Below, one piece after another: positions 1 through 8,262 of a stretch of 64,000 nt of DNA. Source of the stretch: Zhihengliuella flava (GTDB lineage: Bacteria; Actinomycetota; Actinomycetes; Actinomycetales; Micrococcaceae). The translations under genes and the position numbers were made by a program. How positions within the stretch are numbered: position 1 is the first letter of the stretch; every line of letters begins with the position of its first letter. The stretch is from the NCBI RefSeq assembly GCF_015751895.1, contig NZ_JADOTZ010000001.1:2728001-2792000 (forward strand), given 5' to 3'. The notes below the pieces were generated by a model. That model saw only the letters and a program-made list of their open reading frames with translations. It had not been told where the DNA came from and made no database searches.

Positions 1-1
1 G

Positions 2-814
2 TCCGAAACCCTGATCCTGCCGCGCGCCGCGGCGTCGCACCGCCATCGCGGGCGCCTGCTGACTGCGGCGGGAATTCTGATCCTCGCCGCGACGTACAGC
101 GCGCTCGTGCTGACCCAGCCGGCCACCCTGATCGATGGCCTGGGCAATGGCGTCGCGCTGGCCGCCTTCGCCGCATACCTGCTCGGCGCCGTCTGTCTCT
201 TGATGGCTGCGTTGCCCCAGCTGCCCCGCGCGGCTCTGACCCTCATTCCCGTGGCTCTGGCCCTCAACATCGTGCTCGGGCAATTCGTGGGATCGACGCT
301 CGTGCCGCTCTACCTCGACTCGGTGGGGACCGTCTTGGTGGGATTCCTGGCCGGACGGCGTGCTGGTGCCGCCACGGGGGTGCTCGGCACACTCGTCTGG
401 TCCCTGTTTAACCCCACCGTCCTACCCTTCGCCGCGGGCGCCGCCGTCGTCGGCTTCCTCGCGGGAACCGCCGCGCGCTATGGCGCGGTACGCCGGGTAT
501 ACCTCGCCCCGATCGCCGGCGCGCTGACCGGCGTCCTCGCGGCCCTCATCTCCGCGCCTGTTGCCGCGTTCGTCTTTGGCGGCACCGCGGGTGTGGGTAC
601 CGGTGCTCTGGTCTCGGCTTTCCGGGCCATGGGCGACTCACTGCTCGGATCGATTACCAAGCAGGCTTTGCTCTCCGATCCCGGGGACAAGGCGATCGTG
701 TTCCTTGCGGTCGCCCTCCTGCTGTACGCCGTGCCGCGTCGCGTGAGCCACGCGTTCGGCTTCGTCCGTCAGTACCGGGTGCTTGGGCATGGACCACAGC
801 GAGGGGAGCGCTAG
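2..814 (+). CDS. ECF transporter S component (substrate-binding membrane subunit), 5'-truncated by window
   Basis: This is the membrane-embedded specificity subunit of an energy-coupling-factor importer for a vitamin or metal. The frame is open from base 2, so the true start lies outside the window; the GTG at 107 is internal. About 270 residues are visible, mostly hydrophobic helices separated by short Arg/Gly turns. A stretch reading GQFVGSTLVPLYLDSVGT followed by a Gly-rich helix resembles S components of the ECF-riboflavin/unknown-substrate type. The T component follows after 6 nt and a fused double ATPase after that, giving a complete S-T-AA' module. The substrate cannot be assigned from this sequence, and any riboswitch that might reveal it would lie upstream of the window. 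Confidence 0.8.
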   Translation, partial: SETLILPRAAASHRHRGRLLTAAGILILAATYSALVLTQPATLIDGLGNGVALAAFAAYLLGAVCLLMAALPQLPRAALTLIPVALALNIVLGQFVGSTLVPLYLDSVGTVLVGFLAGRRAGAATGVLGTLVWSLFNPTVLPFAAGAAVVGFLAGTAARYGAVRRVYLAPIAGALTGVLAALISAPVAAFVFGGTAGVGTGALVSAFRAMGDSLLGSITKQALLSDPGDKAIVFLAVALLLYAVPRRVSHAFGFVRQYRVLGHGPQRGER

Positions 815-820
815 GAAGAC

Positions 821-1606
821 ATGCGCGTAGGAGCCCTGCACCCGTTCACGGTCTTGACGGTCGCCGCTGCCGTCATCACGACGACGGTGGCACTCGGCCA
901 GCCCTGGGTCAGTGCCGCCGTGATCGTGGCGTGCGGCGTGCTGGCCGGGCGCGCCGGACGGTTGCGCCCGCTCGCTCTCGCGGCCGGCGCCGTCGTCCTG
1001 CCCGCCTGGGGCTCGCAACTCCTGATCCATGGCGTGGCCACCCCGGGACCCCACGTGCTGGTCGACATCGGGCCCCTCCACGTGAACGCGGAAGGGCTCA
1101 CGGTGGCCGGGCAGCTGGGCTTGCGCCTCGCCGTGGTCGTGGTGGTCGGGGTGACAGCCGCGCTGTTCATCGACCGGCACGATCTCATCGCCGCCGTGGA
1201 TTCCTCGCCCGCGCCGCCCCAGCTCGGCTACCTCGCGGCAGCGACCTTGTCCGCGGTTCCGGCCTTCAGGGCCCGGGCACGGGCCATCGATGAGGCCCAA
1301 GCACTGCGCGGCGTTGTTCCGCGACGCGGTCCCGCCGGGTGGTGGGACCGGCTCCGGGCACGGGCCGTTCCCTTGGCGAGCGCCTCGGTGCAGGACGCGG
1401 TGGCGCGGGCACCGCACTTGGCCGCCCGGGGCTTTCCACCGCGGCAAAGGATCACTCGGCTGCGCCGGGTACGGGACTCGGTGGCCCAGCGTCGGGCCCG
1501 GGTGATCGCCCTGACGGTCGCCGCGTTCGGCCCCGCGCTCATCTTAGGCGGCCCGAGCGTCCTCACGCTCCTCTCCGGGGCCGGCGTGCTCGGTGGCGCG
1601 CCGTGA
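821..1606 (+). CDS. ECF transporter T component (CbiQ/EcfT family transmembrane protein)
   Basis: This is the energy-coupling transmembrane subunit that joins the S component to the ATPases. It has 261 residues, about the family size. Hydrophobic helices occupy the first ~120 residues. The cytoplasmic coupling region carries ARAIDEAQALRG (about residues 150-163) and LAARGF (about 199-205), which match the two Ala-Arg-Gly-type coupling helices of EcfT. The ATG start follows an AGGAAG-like ribosome binding site. Its TGA stop overlaps the GTG of the ATPase gene, so the two are probably translationally coupled. Confidence 0.88.
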   Translation: MRVGALHPFTVLTVAAAVITTTVALGQPWVSAAVIVACGVLAGRAGRLRPLALAAGAVVLPAWGSQLLIHGVATPGPHVLVDIGPLHVNAEGLTVAGQLGLRLAVVVVVGVTAALFIDRHDLIAAVDSSPAPPQLGYLAAATLSAVPAFRARARAIDEAQALRGVVPRRGPAGWWDRLRARAVPLASASVQDAVARAPHLAARGFPPRQRITRLRRVRDSVAQRRARVIALTVAAFGPALILGGPSVLTLLSGAGVLGGAP

Positions 1607-3138
1607 AACCCCTCTTCGCCGCTCACATCGAGTCCTTTTCCTATGCCGAGGCGCCGCGGCCAGCGCTCTGCGGACTCGAGGTGACCCTGGCGCCCGGATC
1701 GGTCACGGCGCTCGTCGGCCCCGCCGGGAGCGGGAAATCCACCGCGGGAGCCGTGCTCGCTGGCCACTTGCCGCGGGACGTCCGCGACTCTGCGGAACGA
1801 GGGACAGCGCCGGGCCTCACGCCGGACGCCGATCGGCTTGTGGCCGATTTTCGCCTCGGTGATCAGCGCGTGGCCTTCACTGGCGCCGGGGCGCCTCGGA
1901 TCGACGTCGCCGCCTGGTCACGCCGCGTGGCGATGCTGCCCCAAGATGCGCGCCACTATCTGTCCGGGGTCCGGGAGACGGTTCGCGAGGAACTGGCGTT
2001 CACGCTCGAAAATGCCGGAACATCCCGCGCGGAGATGATCCGCACCGTGCAGTGCACGGCCGCAGAGCTCGGCCTCGAGCACCTGCTCGGCAAGCGGATC
2101 GATCGCCTGTCCGGCGGTCAGGAGCGGCTCGTGGCCATCGGGGCGCTCGCCGTGCAGCGGCCCGACGTGCTCGTGTTGGACGAACCGCTCGCTGGTCTCG
2201 ATCAGCGTGGCCAACACGCCGTGGCAGTTATGGCGCAGCGCCTGCGAGCGGCGGGCTGCGCCATCGTGATCCTCAGTAACGCCGTAGACCGCATGGTCGC
2301 CGAGGTGGACTCTGCCATGGTGCTCGACGAAGGCCGCGTGGCCGCGCGCTGGGGCGCCCTCGACGGGCCCGGCGCGCTGGCGCGCGCGGCGTCAGCCGCG
2401 GGCGTGGTGGTGGAGGCCGACCTGCAGCAGCCGCGGGTCAGCGCTCGTGCGTCATCGACTACCACCGCGGCGCAAACTGCCGGGTCTACAGACCCGGCGC
2501 TGGTGTTGGAGGGGCTCAGCGTGCGCTACCCGTCGGCCAGCATGCCGGCGGTGACCGGGTTTGACCTGACGGTGGACCGCGGAGAAGCGGTGGCGCTCCT
2601 CGGCCCCAACGGCGCCGGCAAAACGAGCGTGCTCAAGACGATTGCTGGCCTGATCATCCCCGAGCGCGGCACCGTCCGGGCGGCCGACGTCGGCCTGTTG
2701 CTTCAACATCCGGTCGATCAGCTCTTCGAACGGACTGTGGAACGTGAGGTGAGCTTCGGGTACCGAGGACGGCACCGCCAGAGAGCCGTGCAGGCAGTCT
2801 TAGAGCGGCTCGGGCTCGGCGACGTCGTGGCCGAGCATCCCGCGGAACTGCCCGCGTCGCGGCAGCGGCTCGTCGCGCTGGCGTGCGTCGTGCTGCGCGA
2901 GCCGGACGTGCTGCTGCTGGACGAGCCCACCGTGGCCCTCGACGCGCACGGCCGCGATGCTCTCGTGCGGGAGATGTATCGGGTGCTGTTGCGGGGTGGG
3001 GCGGTGCTCATGAGCACGCATGACTCCGGGTTTGCCGCGACCCACGCACACCGCGTTGTGGAACTGGGGGCGCGTGCCGAACACACCCGCGATGGTCACC
3101 GTGGAATGCGTGCGCCGGAACGCCCGGGGCCAGCCTAG
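1603..3138 (+). CDS. ECF transporter ATPase, two fused ABC domains (A-A')
   Basis: This 511-residue protein powers the ECF importer. The start is GTG 1603, sharing four bases with the T-component stop. Domain 1 has Walker A GPAGSGKST (~40-48), signature LSGGQ (~169) and Walker B VLVLDEP (~190). Its switch-histidine position reads SNAVD instead of STHD (~225). Domain 2 has Walker A GPNGAGKTS (~334), Walker B VLLLDEP (~438) and an intact STHD (~471), but its signature reads LPASRQ where LSGGQE is expected (~416). In a head-to-tail ABC dimer this should leave one canonical and one degenerate ATP site. The stop overlaps that of the convergent Rieske gene. Confidence 0.9.
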   Translation: MKPLFAAHIESFSYAEAPRPALCGLEVTLAPGSVTALVGPAGSGKSTAGAVLAGHLPRDVRDSAERGTAPGLTPDADRLVADFRLGDQRVAFTGAGAPRIDVAAWSRRVAMLPQDARHYLSGVRETVREELAFTLENAGTSRAEMIRTVQCTAAELGLEHLLGKRIDRLSGGQERLVAIGALAVQRPDVLVLDEPLAGLDQRGQHAVAVMAQRLRAAGCAIVILSNAVDRMVAEVDSAMVLDEGRVAARWGALDGPGALARAASAAGVVVEADLQQPRVSARASSTTTAAQTAGSTDPALVLEGLSVRYPSASMPAVTGFDLTVDRGEAVALLGPNGAGKTSVLKTIAGLIIPERGTVRAADVGLLLQHPVDQLFERTVEREVSFGYRGRHRQRAVQAVLERLGLGDVVAEHPAELPASRQRLVALACVVLREPDVLLLDEPTVALDAHGRDALVREMYRVLLRGGAVLMSTHDSGFAATHAHRVVELGARAEHTRDGHRGMRAPERPGPA

Positions 3139-3569
3139 ACGTAGAGGAGGACGTCCTCCCCGTCGATGGCAGCGGCGAACTTTTCCAAGGGCTGATCGGC
3201 TGGGCCAGCCACGGGGGCGCCGGCTTCATGCGAGAACTCGGAGTTGTGGCACGGGCATTGGAAGACCTCGTCATTGCCGATCATGACTTGGCATCCTCCG
3301 TGCGTGCAGAGGGCCCGATAGGCCAGCACGTCCGCTTCGCTCGGGCGGAACAGCAGGTAGTTGCGCCCCTCGACCTCGACGGAAAGTTTGGTGCCGCGGG
3401 CCAGCTCGGTGGTGCTGGCGACCACGACGCCGTCTCCCGACGGGCTAGGAGCGGCCGTCGAAGGAGACTGGGTCGCGCTGGGCGAGGAAGAGCAAGCGGC
3501 AAGTGCCGCCCCCGCGCCGACGGCGGGAGCGGCAGCCAGAACACGGCGGCGTTTCAGCGGAGCAGTCAT
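3135..3569 (-). CDS. Rieske [2Fe-2S] protein, Tat/lipoprotein-type export signal
   Basis: A 144-residue Rieske protein, probably an extracytoplasmic electron-transfer protein. The N-terminus has KRRRVLAAA, a hydrophobic stretch and LAAC, which together look like a Tat signal ending in a lipobox. A Ser/Pro-rich linker follows. The cluster ligands are CTHGGC and CPCHNSEF, the classical C-x-H...C-x2-H set. It is much shorter than cytochrome bc1 Rieske subunits and resembles the small stand-alone Rieske proteins of actinobacteria. I chose ATG 3569 over GTG 3575 because a TAGGCT box lies exactly 6 nt upstream, suggesting a leaderless transcript. Its redox partner is unknown. Confidence 0.88.
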   Translation of the reverse strand: MTAPLKRRRVLAAAPAVGAGAALAACSSSPSATQSPSTAAPSPSGDGVVVASTTELARGTKLSVEVEGRNYLLFRPSEADVLAYRALCTHGGCQVMIGNDEVFQCPCHNSEFSHEAGAPVAGPADQPLEKFAAAIDGEDVLLYV

Positions 3570-3581
3570 GGCCACAGCCTA
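3570..3581 (-). promoter_or_regulatory. -10 box (TAGGCT) for leaderless Rieske transcript
   Basis: On the minus strand TAGGCT lies at 3581-3576, followed by six bases and ATG 3569. This is the spacing expected when transcription begins at the start codon. No Shine-Dalgarno sequence is present. Confidence 0.5.
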
Positions 3582-3621
3582 TCTTTTCGCCGTCCCGAGC
3601 GTGCGCTGCGCCTCCTGTGAA

Positions 3622-5754
3622 TCAGGAGTGAAAGGGGCGGCCGTTCACGCGTTCCGAGGCACCCACCTGATCAAGGTACGGAGTGATGCCGCCGAGGTGC
3701 ATGGGCCACCCGGCCCCGAGGATCATGCACAAGTCGACGTCCCGGGGGCTGGACACTACGCCCTCGGACAGCAGGAGACCGATCTCCTCGGCCAGTGCGT
3801 CCTGCGTGCGCCGCAGCAGCTCTTCGGAGGTCGAGGGCGAGTCGCCGAAGGTCAACAGATCCGTCGTCGAGTCGGGGATCCGGCGCGTCCCGTCTTCCTG
3901 CTCTTCCCAGAGGGTGCCGATGTTGTTTTCGATGAGCCGCTGCAGATTCTCCGAGACCCGGAAGCGATCGCCGAAGGCGGCATGGAGCGATTCCATGACG
4001 TGTTGGGCGACCGGCAGCCCCACCATGGCGAGGAGGGTAAACGGAGTCATCGGCAGGCCCATGGGCCGCAGCGCGCCGTCCGCGACGGCCGGGTCCGTGC
4101 CGTCGTCGTACGCGTTCTGGATTTCTCCCATCAGGCGCAACAGGATGCGATTGACGACGAACGCTGCAGCATCCTGGACGAGGACAGCGGTTTTACGGAG
4201 GTGCTTTGCCAAGGCGAAGGCGCTCGCGACGGCGGAATCATTCGTGTGTCGGGTGGCGACAATCTCCACCAGCGGCATCACAGCAACAGGATTGAAGAAG
4301 TGGAAGCCCACGAGCCGCTCAGGGTGTTGCAGCGAGTCAGCCATGGCAGTCACGGACAGCGAGGAGGTGTTGGTGGCTAAGAGGCAATCGGGGGAGACGA
4401 CCGCCTCGACCTCCGCGAAGACCTTTTGCTTGACCTCAAGTTCCTCGAAGACCGCCTCGATCACCAGATCGGCGTCGGCGAAGTCCGCCTTGTCAGTGGT
4501 GCCCGTGACGAGCCCCTTGAGGGCCTCAGCATCCTCTGCCGCCAGCCGTCCCTTGGCCACGCGCTTGTCCAGCTCGCCGTGAATGTAAGCCAGCCCCTTC
4601 TCGACGCGTGCAGCGTCCAAATCCGTGATGGTCACCGGCACGCGCAGCTGGGTCGCGAAAAGGAGGGCAAACTGGCCAGCCATGAGCCCCGCACCGACGA
4701 CGCCGATGCGTCGCAGATCTCGAGGCTCGGCCTCCGGCACGCCGGCGGGACGCTTGGACCGCTTCTGCACCAACTCGAGGAACGCATAGACCGTGTTGTG
4801 GAACTCGTGGGTTGCCATGAGCTCGATGAGCGCGTCGACTTCGAGCTGGACGGCATCGGCTTGGCTCAGGTGCTGGCCAGCCTTCATCACCTCCAGCACC
4901 TTGAGCGGGGCCGGCGCTGCGTTGGACATCTTGGCCTCGATGAAGTGTGCTGCACGGGCCAAGGCGGCATCCCAGCGGGCGGCGCCGTCGTCAGTGGTCG
5001 GGTCGACGACGTGGGGTCGCGGTACGTCGGCACCGTCGACGACCGAGGCGGCCCAGGCGATGGATTCTTCCAGAAAATCCGCGTCAGCGAACTCGGCGTC
5101 GGCAATGCCCAGCTCCCTGGCTTGGGGACCGGTCAGGGATCGGTTGTTGCTCAAGGGGTTCTCGATCATCACCTTGAGCCCCGACTCCGGTCCGATCAAC
5201 CGGGGGAGCCGGTACGTGCCGCCCCAGCCGGGGACCAGACCAATGAAGGCCTCCGGCAAGCCGATGCCACGGGCGCCAGTGGCCACGGTGCGGTAGTTCG
5301 CCGCGAGGGCGACCTCGAGGCCGCCGCCCAGTGCGACCCCGTTGATGAACGCGAAGGTGGGAACGCCGGCGTCGTCCAGCACGGAGTAGGCTGCGTGGCC
5401 GAGCTCGGCCATCTGGCCGCCGAGCGCGCTGTCACGAAGGCCGGCGACGGAGGAGAGGTCGGCACCGGCGACGAAGAAACCGGGCTTTCCGGTCACCGCG
5501 ATCGCGTGAATTTCTCCCGCTGCAGCGCGCCGGCGCTGCTCGACGAGGGTGCGCCCGAACTCAATGAGGGTGGTGGGGCCGAGCGTGGTGGGTCGCTGGG
5601 AGCCAGCCTCATTGTCGAGGGTGATGAGCGCCACGGTGCGTTTTCCAGCCAGCGCATGATCGCTCACGCGCGCATGGGTCACCACCTCGTCGGGGACCTC
5701 TGAAGCCAGCGGCTCGAAGCGGGTGAAGTCGTCCTGCGGGGGTGCCTGTGTCAT
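3622..5754 (-). CDS. fadB: Fatty-acid oxidation complex alpha subunit (enoyl-CoA hydratase / 3-hydroxyacyl-CoA dehydrogenase)
   Basis: This 710-residue two-domain enzyme hydrates enoyl-CoA and oxidises 3-hydroxyacyl-CoA in beta-oxidation. The crotonase domain (~1-320) contains GVALGGGLEVAL, which forms the oxyanion hole, and LPEAFIGLVPGWGGTYRL. The dehydrogenase domain (~345-710) begins with a Rossmann motif GAGLMAGQFALL and contains GFHFFNPVAVMPLVE, which includes the catalytic His region. The start is ATG 5754, preceded by AAAGGA; the frame extends 25 codons further upstream without a ribosome binding site. The thiolase partner fadA, usually next to fadB in actinobacteria, is absent here and a nitronate monooxygenase gene sits in its place. 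Confidence 0.9.
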   Translation of the reverse strand: MTQAPPQDDFTRFEPLASEVPDEVVTHARVSDHALAGKRTVALITLDNEAGSQRPTTLGPTTLIEFGRTLVEQRRRAAAGEIHAIAVTGKPGFFVAGADLSSVAGLRDSALGGQMAELGHAAYSVLDDAGVPTFAFINGVALGGGLEVALAANYRTVATGARGIGLPEAFIGLVPGWGGTYRLPRLIGPESGLKVMIENPLSNNRSLTGPQARELGIADAEFADADFLEESIAWAASVVDGADVPRPHVVDPTTDDGAARWDAALARAAHFIEAKMSNAAPAPLKVLEVMKAGQHLSQADAVQLEVDALIELMATHEFHNTVYAFLELVQKRSKRPAGVPEAEPRDLRRIGVVGAGLMAGQFALLFATQLRVPVTITDLDAARVEKGLAYIHGELDKRVAKGRLAAEDAEALKGLVTGTTDKADFADADLVIEAVFEELEVKQKVFAEVEAVVSPDCLLATNTSSLSVTAMADSLQHPERLVGFHFFNPVAVMPLVEIVATRHTNDSAVASAFALAKHLRKTAVLVQDAAAFVVNRILLRLMGEIQNAYDDGTDPAVADGALRPMGLPMTPFTLLAMVGLPVAQHVMESLHAAFGDRFRVSENLQRLIENNIGTLWEEQEDGTRRIPDSTTDLLTFGDSPSTSEELLRRTQDALAEEIGLLLSEGVVSSPRDVDLCMILGAGWPMHLGGITPYLDQVGASERVNGRPFHS

Positions 5755-5803
5755 CAGCGGGATCCTTTCGACGTACGGCCTCGTGTGTGACCTGCACCAT
5801 AGG

Positions 5804-6892
5804 TTACTCGCCAGTAATAAAGGGTGCAATCTCCGTCACATCGCCGCCCAGCCATGCCGTCATGGCGGCCGCCGGGGCAGGGAGCGCGGCGCGGTAGTTA
5901 ACGCCCGCCCACAGGTGAAGCCGCTGCGCATCGCCCCGCGCCGCCGCGGCCGCCCGGAGGGGGCGCGTGAGGTGGTGCACCGCGGGGTAGACCGGAGGCG
6001 CACTCGCCGCGAGCTCGCGTGCGAGGAGATTGGACACCGCTCGAGCGGCGCGCCCCGTGAACGCGCGGGTGACGACCGTTTCGGCGGAGCCCGTCGCCAG
6101 CGCCGCGCGATGCGTCGGGTGTGTTCCCGCCTCCGGGGCGCGAAGGTAGGCGGTTCCTGCTTGAACCGAGTCGGCGCCGGCCTTCAGTAGCTCCTGCACG
6201 CGCTGCGGTGAATCGACCCCGCCTGACGCCGTGAGGTGAATTCTGCCCCGTTCTTGGCCCAACTCCGCCGTGATGGCGGCGAGGAGCGTGGAAAGATTGC
6301 GCGAGTCCGGGGCGGTTTTCACGTCGTGAGTGCCGCGATGTCCGCCGGCTTCGGGCCCCTGCACGCACAGCCCGCTGACACCCAGGTCGACGGCGGCGCG
6401 CGCCTCGGCTTCGTTGGTCACCGTTACGACGGTGGCGATGCCGCGTTCGTGGAGCAGAGCAAGTTGGGCCGGCTGCGGCAGTCCGAAGGTCAAGGACACC
6501 ACCGCCGGGGGCGCTTCGAGGCGGGACAGGGCCTCGATCTTCGCTACGTAGTGGTCCTCGTCGTCCCATGGCAGCTCCTCCGCGTCCGGCAGGTCCGCGT
6601 CGAGGGCAGCGGCGTGAGGCGCCAAGCAGCGACGATAGGAGTCCACGGCGGCGCGTTGCGCCGCCGCCTCGGCTGAGGTCGCGGGGGCGCCGGGCACGAA
6701 CAGATTGACGCCGAATGGTTCGTTGGTGAGTTCCTGCGTCTCGGCGATGGCCGTCAGGAGCGCAGCCGGGCTCAGGTAGCCGCCGGCGAGGAATCCGAGC
6801 CCTCCCGCTCCGGAGACGGCGGCCACCAATTGGGGCGTGGACGGTCCGCCCGCCATGGGGGCCTGAATCACAGGTAGGTAGCGGTCCAGCAT
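5804..6892 (-). CDS. Nitronate monooxygenase / 2-nitropropane dioxygenase family FMN enzyme
   Basis: A 362-residue TIM-barrel flavoenzyme of the NMO family, which oxidises alkyl nitronates; some members are enoyl-ACP reductases of the FabK type. The N-terminus has the typical IQAPMAGG and AVSGAGGLGFLAGG segments. The FMN/active-site region CVQGPEAGGHRG carries the conserved Gly-Gly-His, and ASGGV plus QAGTAYL form the later phosphate-binding loops. The start is ATG 6892; the open frame continues upstream only as the antisense of the RNase D gene. It sits between rnd and fadB, 16 nt from the rnd stop, so the three are probably co-transcribed. Confidence 0.87.
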   Translation of the reverse strand: MLDRYLPVIQAPMAGGPSTPQLVAAVSGAGGLGFLAGGYLSPAALLTAIAETQELTNEPFGVNLFVPGAPATSAEAAAQRAAVDSYRRCLAPHAAALDADLPDAEELPWDDEDHYVAKIEALSRLEAPPAVVSLTFGLPQPAQLALLHERGIATVVTVTNEAEARAAVDLGVSGLCVQGPEAGGHRGTHDVKTAPDSRNLSTLLAAITAELGQERGRIHLTASGGVDSPQRVQELLKAGADSVQAGTAYLRAPEAGTHPTHRAALATGSAETVVTRAFTGRAARAVSNLLARELAASAPPVYPAVHHLTRPLRAAAAARGDAQRLHLWAGVNYRAALPAPAAAMTAWLGGDVTEIAPFITGE

Positions 6893-6908
6893 GCGTGGCC
6901 TCCAGGAA

Positions 6909-8138
6909 TTACGTGTCGAGCGGGTCCGGGTCGAGGAACGCGACCGTGATGATCGGTCCGGCCAGTCGGACCTGCCATTCGCGCGCCCCGAGGTCCCGCA
7001 GCGCCTGTGCGACGCTTTCCGGATCGATGGGGGTGGGTGGACGCCACGCGATGCGGCGCAGGAAGTCGGGGGTGAGGAGGTTCTCCAGCGGAAGATTGAG
7101 CTCTTCGGCTGCCCGGGCCAGACGCGGCTTGGCGGTGTTGAGGCGCCGGGCGGCGTCGGGGTTCTTATCCGCCCACACGCGCGGCGGGGGCGGCGAATTC
7201 GATGGCAAGTGTAGCGGCGGTAGGTCCTGACTGCGGCGGGCCGCGTTGAGGGCCCGCATCCATCGAGGGGCCTCCTTGGCTGCCGCACGGCCGTGAAAGC
7301 CCGGGGTGTTGAGCAGCGCCGGCACCGTGGTGGGCATGGCCTTCGCAGCGGCGACGATCGATTTATCGCCGATGATCTTTCCGGGTGCCGTGTCGCGATT
7401 TTCAGCCAAGGCCTCGCGCTCGTGCCACAGCTCGCGGACGGCGGCGAGCTGCCGCCGGTCCCGCAGGGTGTGCAGTCCGGAGGTTCGCCGCCACGGGTCC
7501 TGCCGCGGGGGCGCCGGCGGGGCCGTACGGATCGCCTCAAATTCTTCGAGCGCGTACTCGAGTTTGCCGGACTCCTCGAGCAATTCGGCAAGCTCCTCGC
7601 GCAGGTCGGCTAGCACTTCGACGTCGAGCGCGGCGTAGTTCAACCACGACTCGGGTAGGGGCCGCTTGGACCAGTCCGCAGCCGAGTGCTCCTTGGCGAG
7701 TCTGAGGCCGAGCAATTGTTCGACGACGGCGCCGAGGCCCACGCGGGGCAGCCCGGCTAGGCGGGCTGCCAGCTCCGTATCGAAGAGCGCGTCCGGGTGC
7801 ATGCCCGCCTCCGCGAGGCAGGGCAGGTCCTGCGATGCGGCGTGGAGGATCCACTCGACCCCGCGCAGCGCCTCATCCAGCGGGGCTAGGGAGTCGAAGG
7901 CTTCCGGGTCGATCAGCCACGTGCCCGCTCCCTCGCGGCGAATTTGGACGAGGAAGGCGCGTTGTCCGTAGCGGAACCCGGACGCGCGTTCGGCGTCTAC
8001 ACCGGCGGGGCCTTGGCCGGACGCGAGAGCTTCTGCAGCTCTGCGTAGTCCGGAAGCGGTGTCGATCACGAAGGGCACGCCATCGCGGGGCGCGCTCAGT
8101 AGCGTCGGCTCGGGAGTTTCGGCACTGGTATCCGTCAT
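6909..8138 (-). CDS. Ribonuclease D-like 3'-5' exonuclease with HRDC domain
   Basis: A 409-residue DEDD-superfamily exonuclease, probably acting on RNA 3' ends. The catalytic acidic motifs are visible as GVDAERASGFR (D-x-E), HAASQDLPCL and NYAALDVEVLADL (Tyr/Asp of the third motif). A helical HRDC domain follows at about residues 220-300. In Streptomyces and relatives the gene lies next to DUF3000 and upstream of fadAB; here fadB is present but DUF3000 is separated by an acyltransferase gene. The start is ATG 8138, with TAGACT 9 nt upstream. Confidence 0.88.
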   Translation of the reverse strand: MTDTSAETPEPTLLSAPRDGVPFVIDTASGLRRAAEALASGQGPAGVDAERASGFRYGQRAFLVQIRREGAGTWLIDPEAFDSLAPLDEALRGVEWILHAASQDLPCLAEAGMHPDALFDTELAARLAGLPRVGLGAVVEQLLGLRLAKEHSAADWSKRPLPESWLNYAALDVEVLADLREELAELLEESGKLEYALEEFEAIRTAPPAPPRQDPWRRTSGLHTLRDRRQLAAVRELWHEREALAENRDTAPGKIIGDKSIVAAAKAMPTTVPALLNTPGFHGRAAAKEAPRWMRALNAARRSQDLPPLHLPSNSPPPPRVWADKNPDAARRLNTAKPRLARAAEELNLPLENLLTPDFLRRIAWRPPTPIDPESVAQALRDLGAREWQVRLAGPIITVAFLDPDPLDT

Positions 8139-8153
8139 GGTTTGCCCAGTCTA
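8139..8153 (-). promoter_or_regulatory. Probable -10 box (TAGACT) for rnd-like gene
   Basis: Minus-strand TAGACT at 8153-8148 lies nine bases before the ATG. The first nucleotide of the transcript would fall within a few bases of the start codon. No ribosome binding site is seen. Confidence 0.4.
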
Positions 8154-8262
8154 TGTCGCTCCTCAATCGCATGCCGTGCGGACCGGGTGCAGCGCGCAAA
8201 AAGCTTGAGGCGCTAGGATCAGCTTTTTGACAGAGCTATGCCTTGAGTAAGGAGACCGGTCC

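Noticed and set aside
1339-1602. Upstream extension of the ECF ATPase frame
   Set aside because: It overlaps the conserved end of the T-component gene and adds Arg/Gly/Pro-rich sequence with no family match. GTG 1603 gives the usual start.
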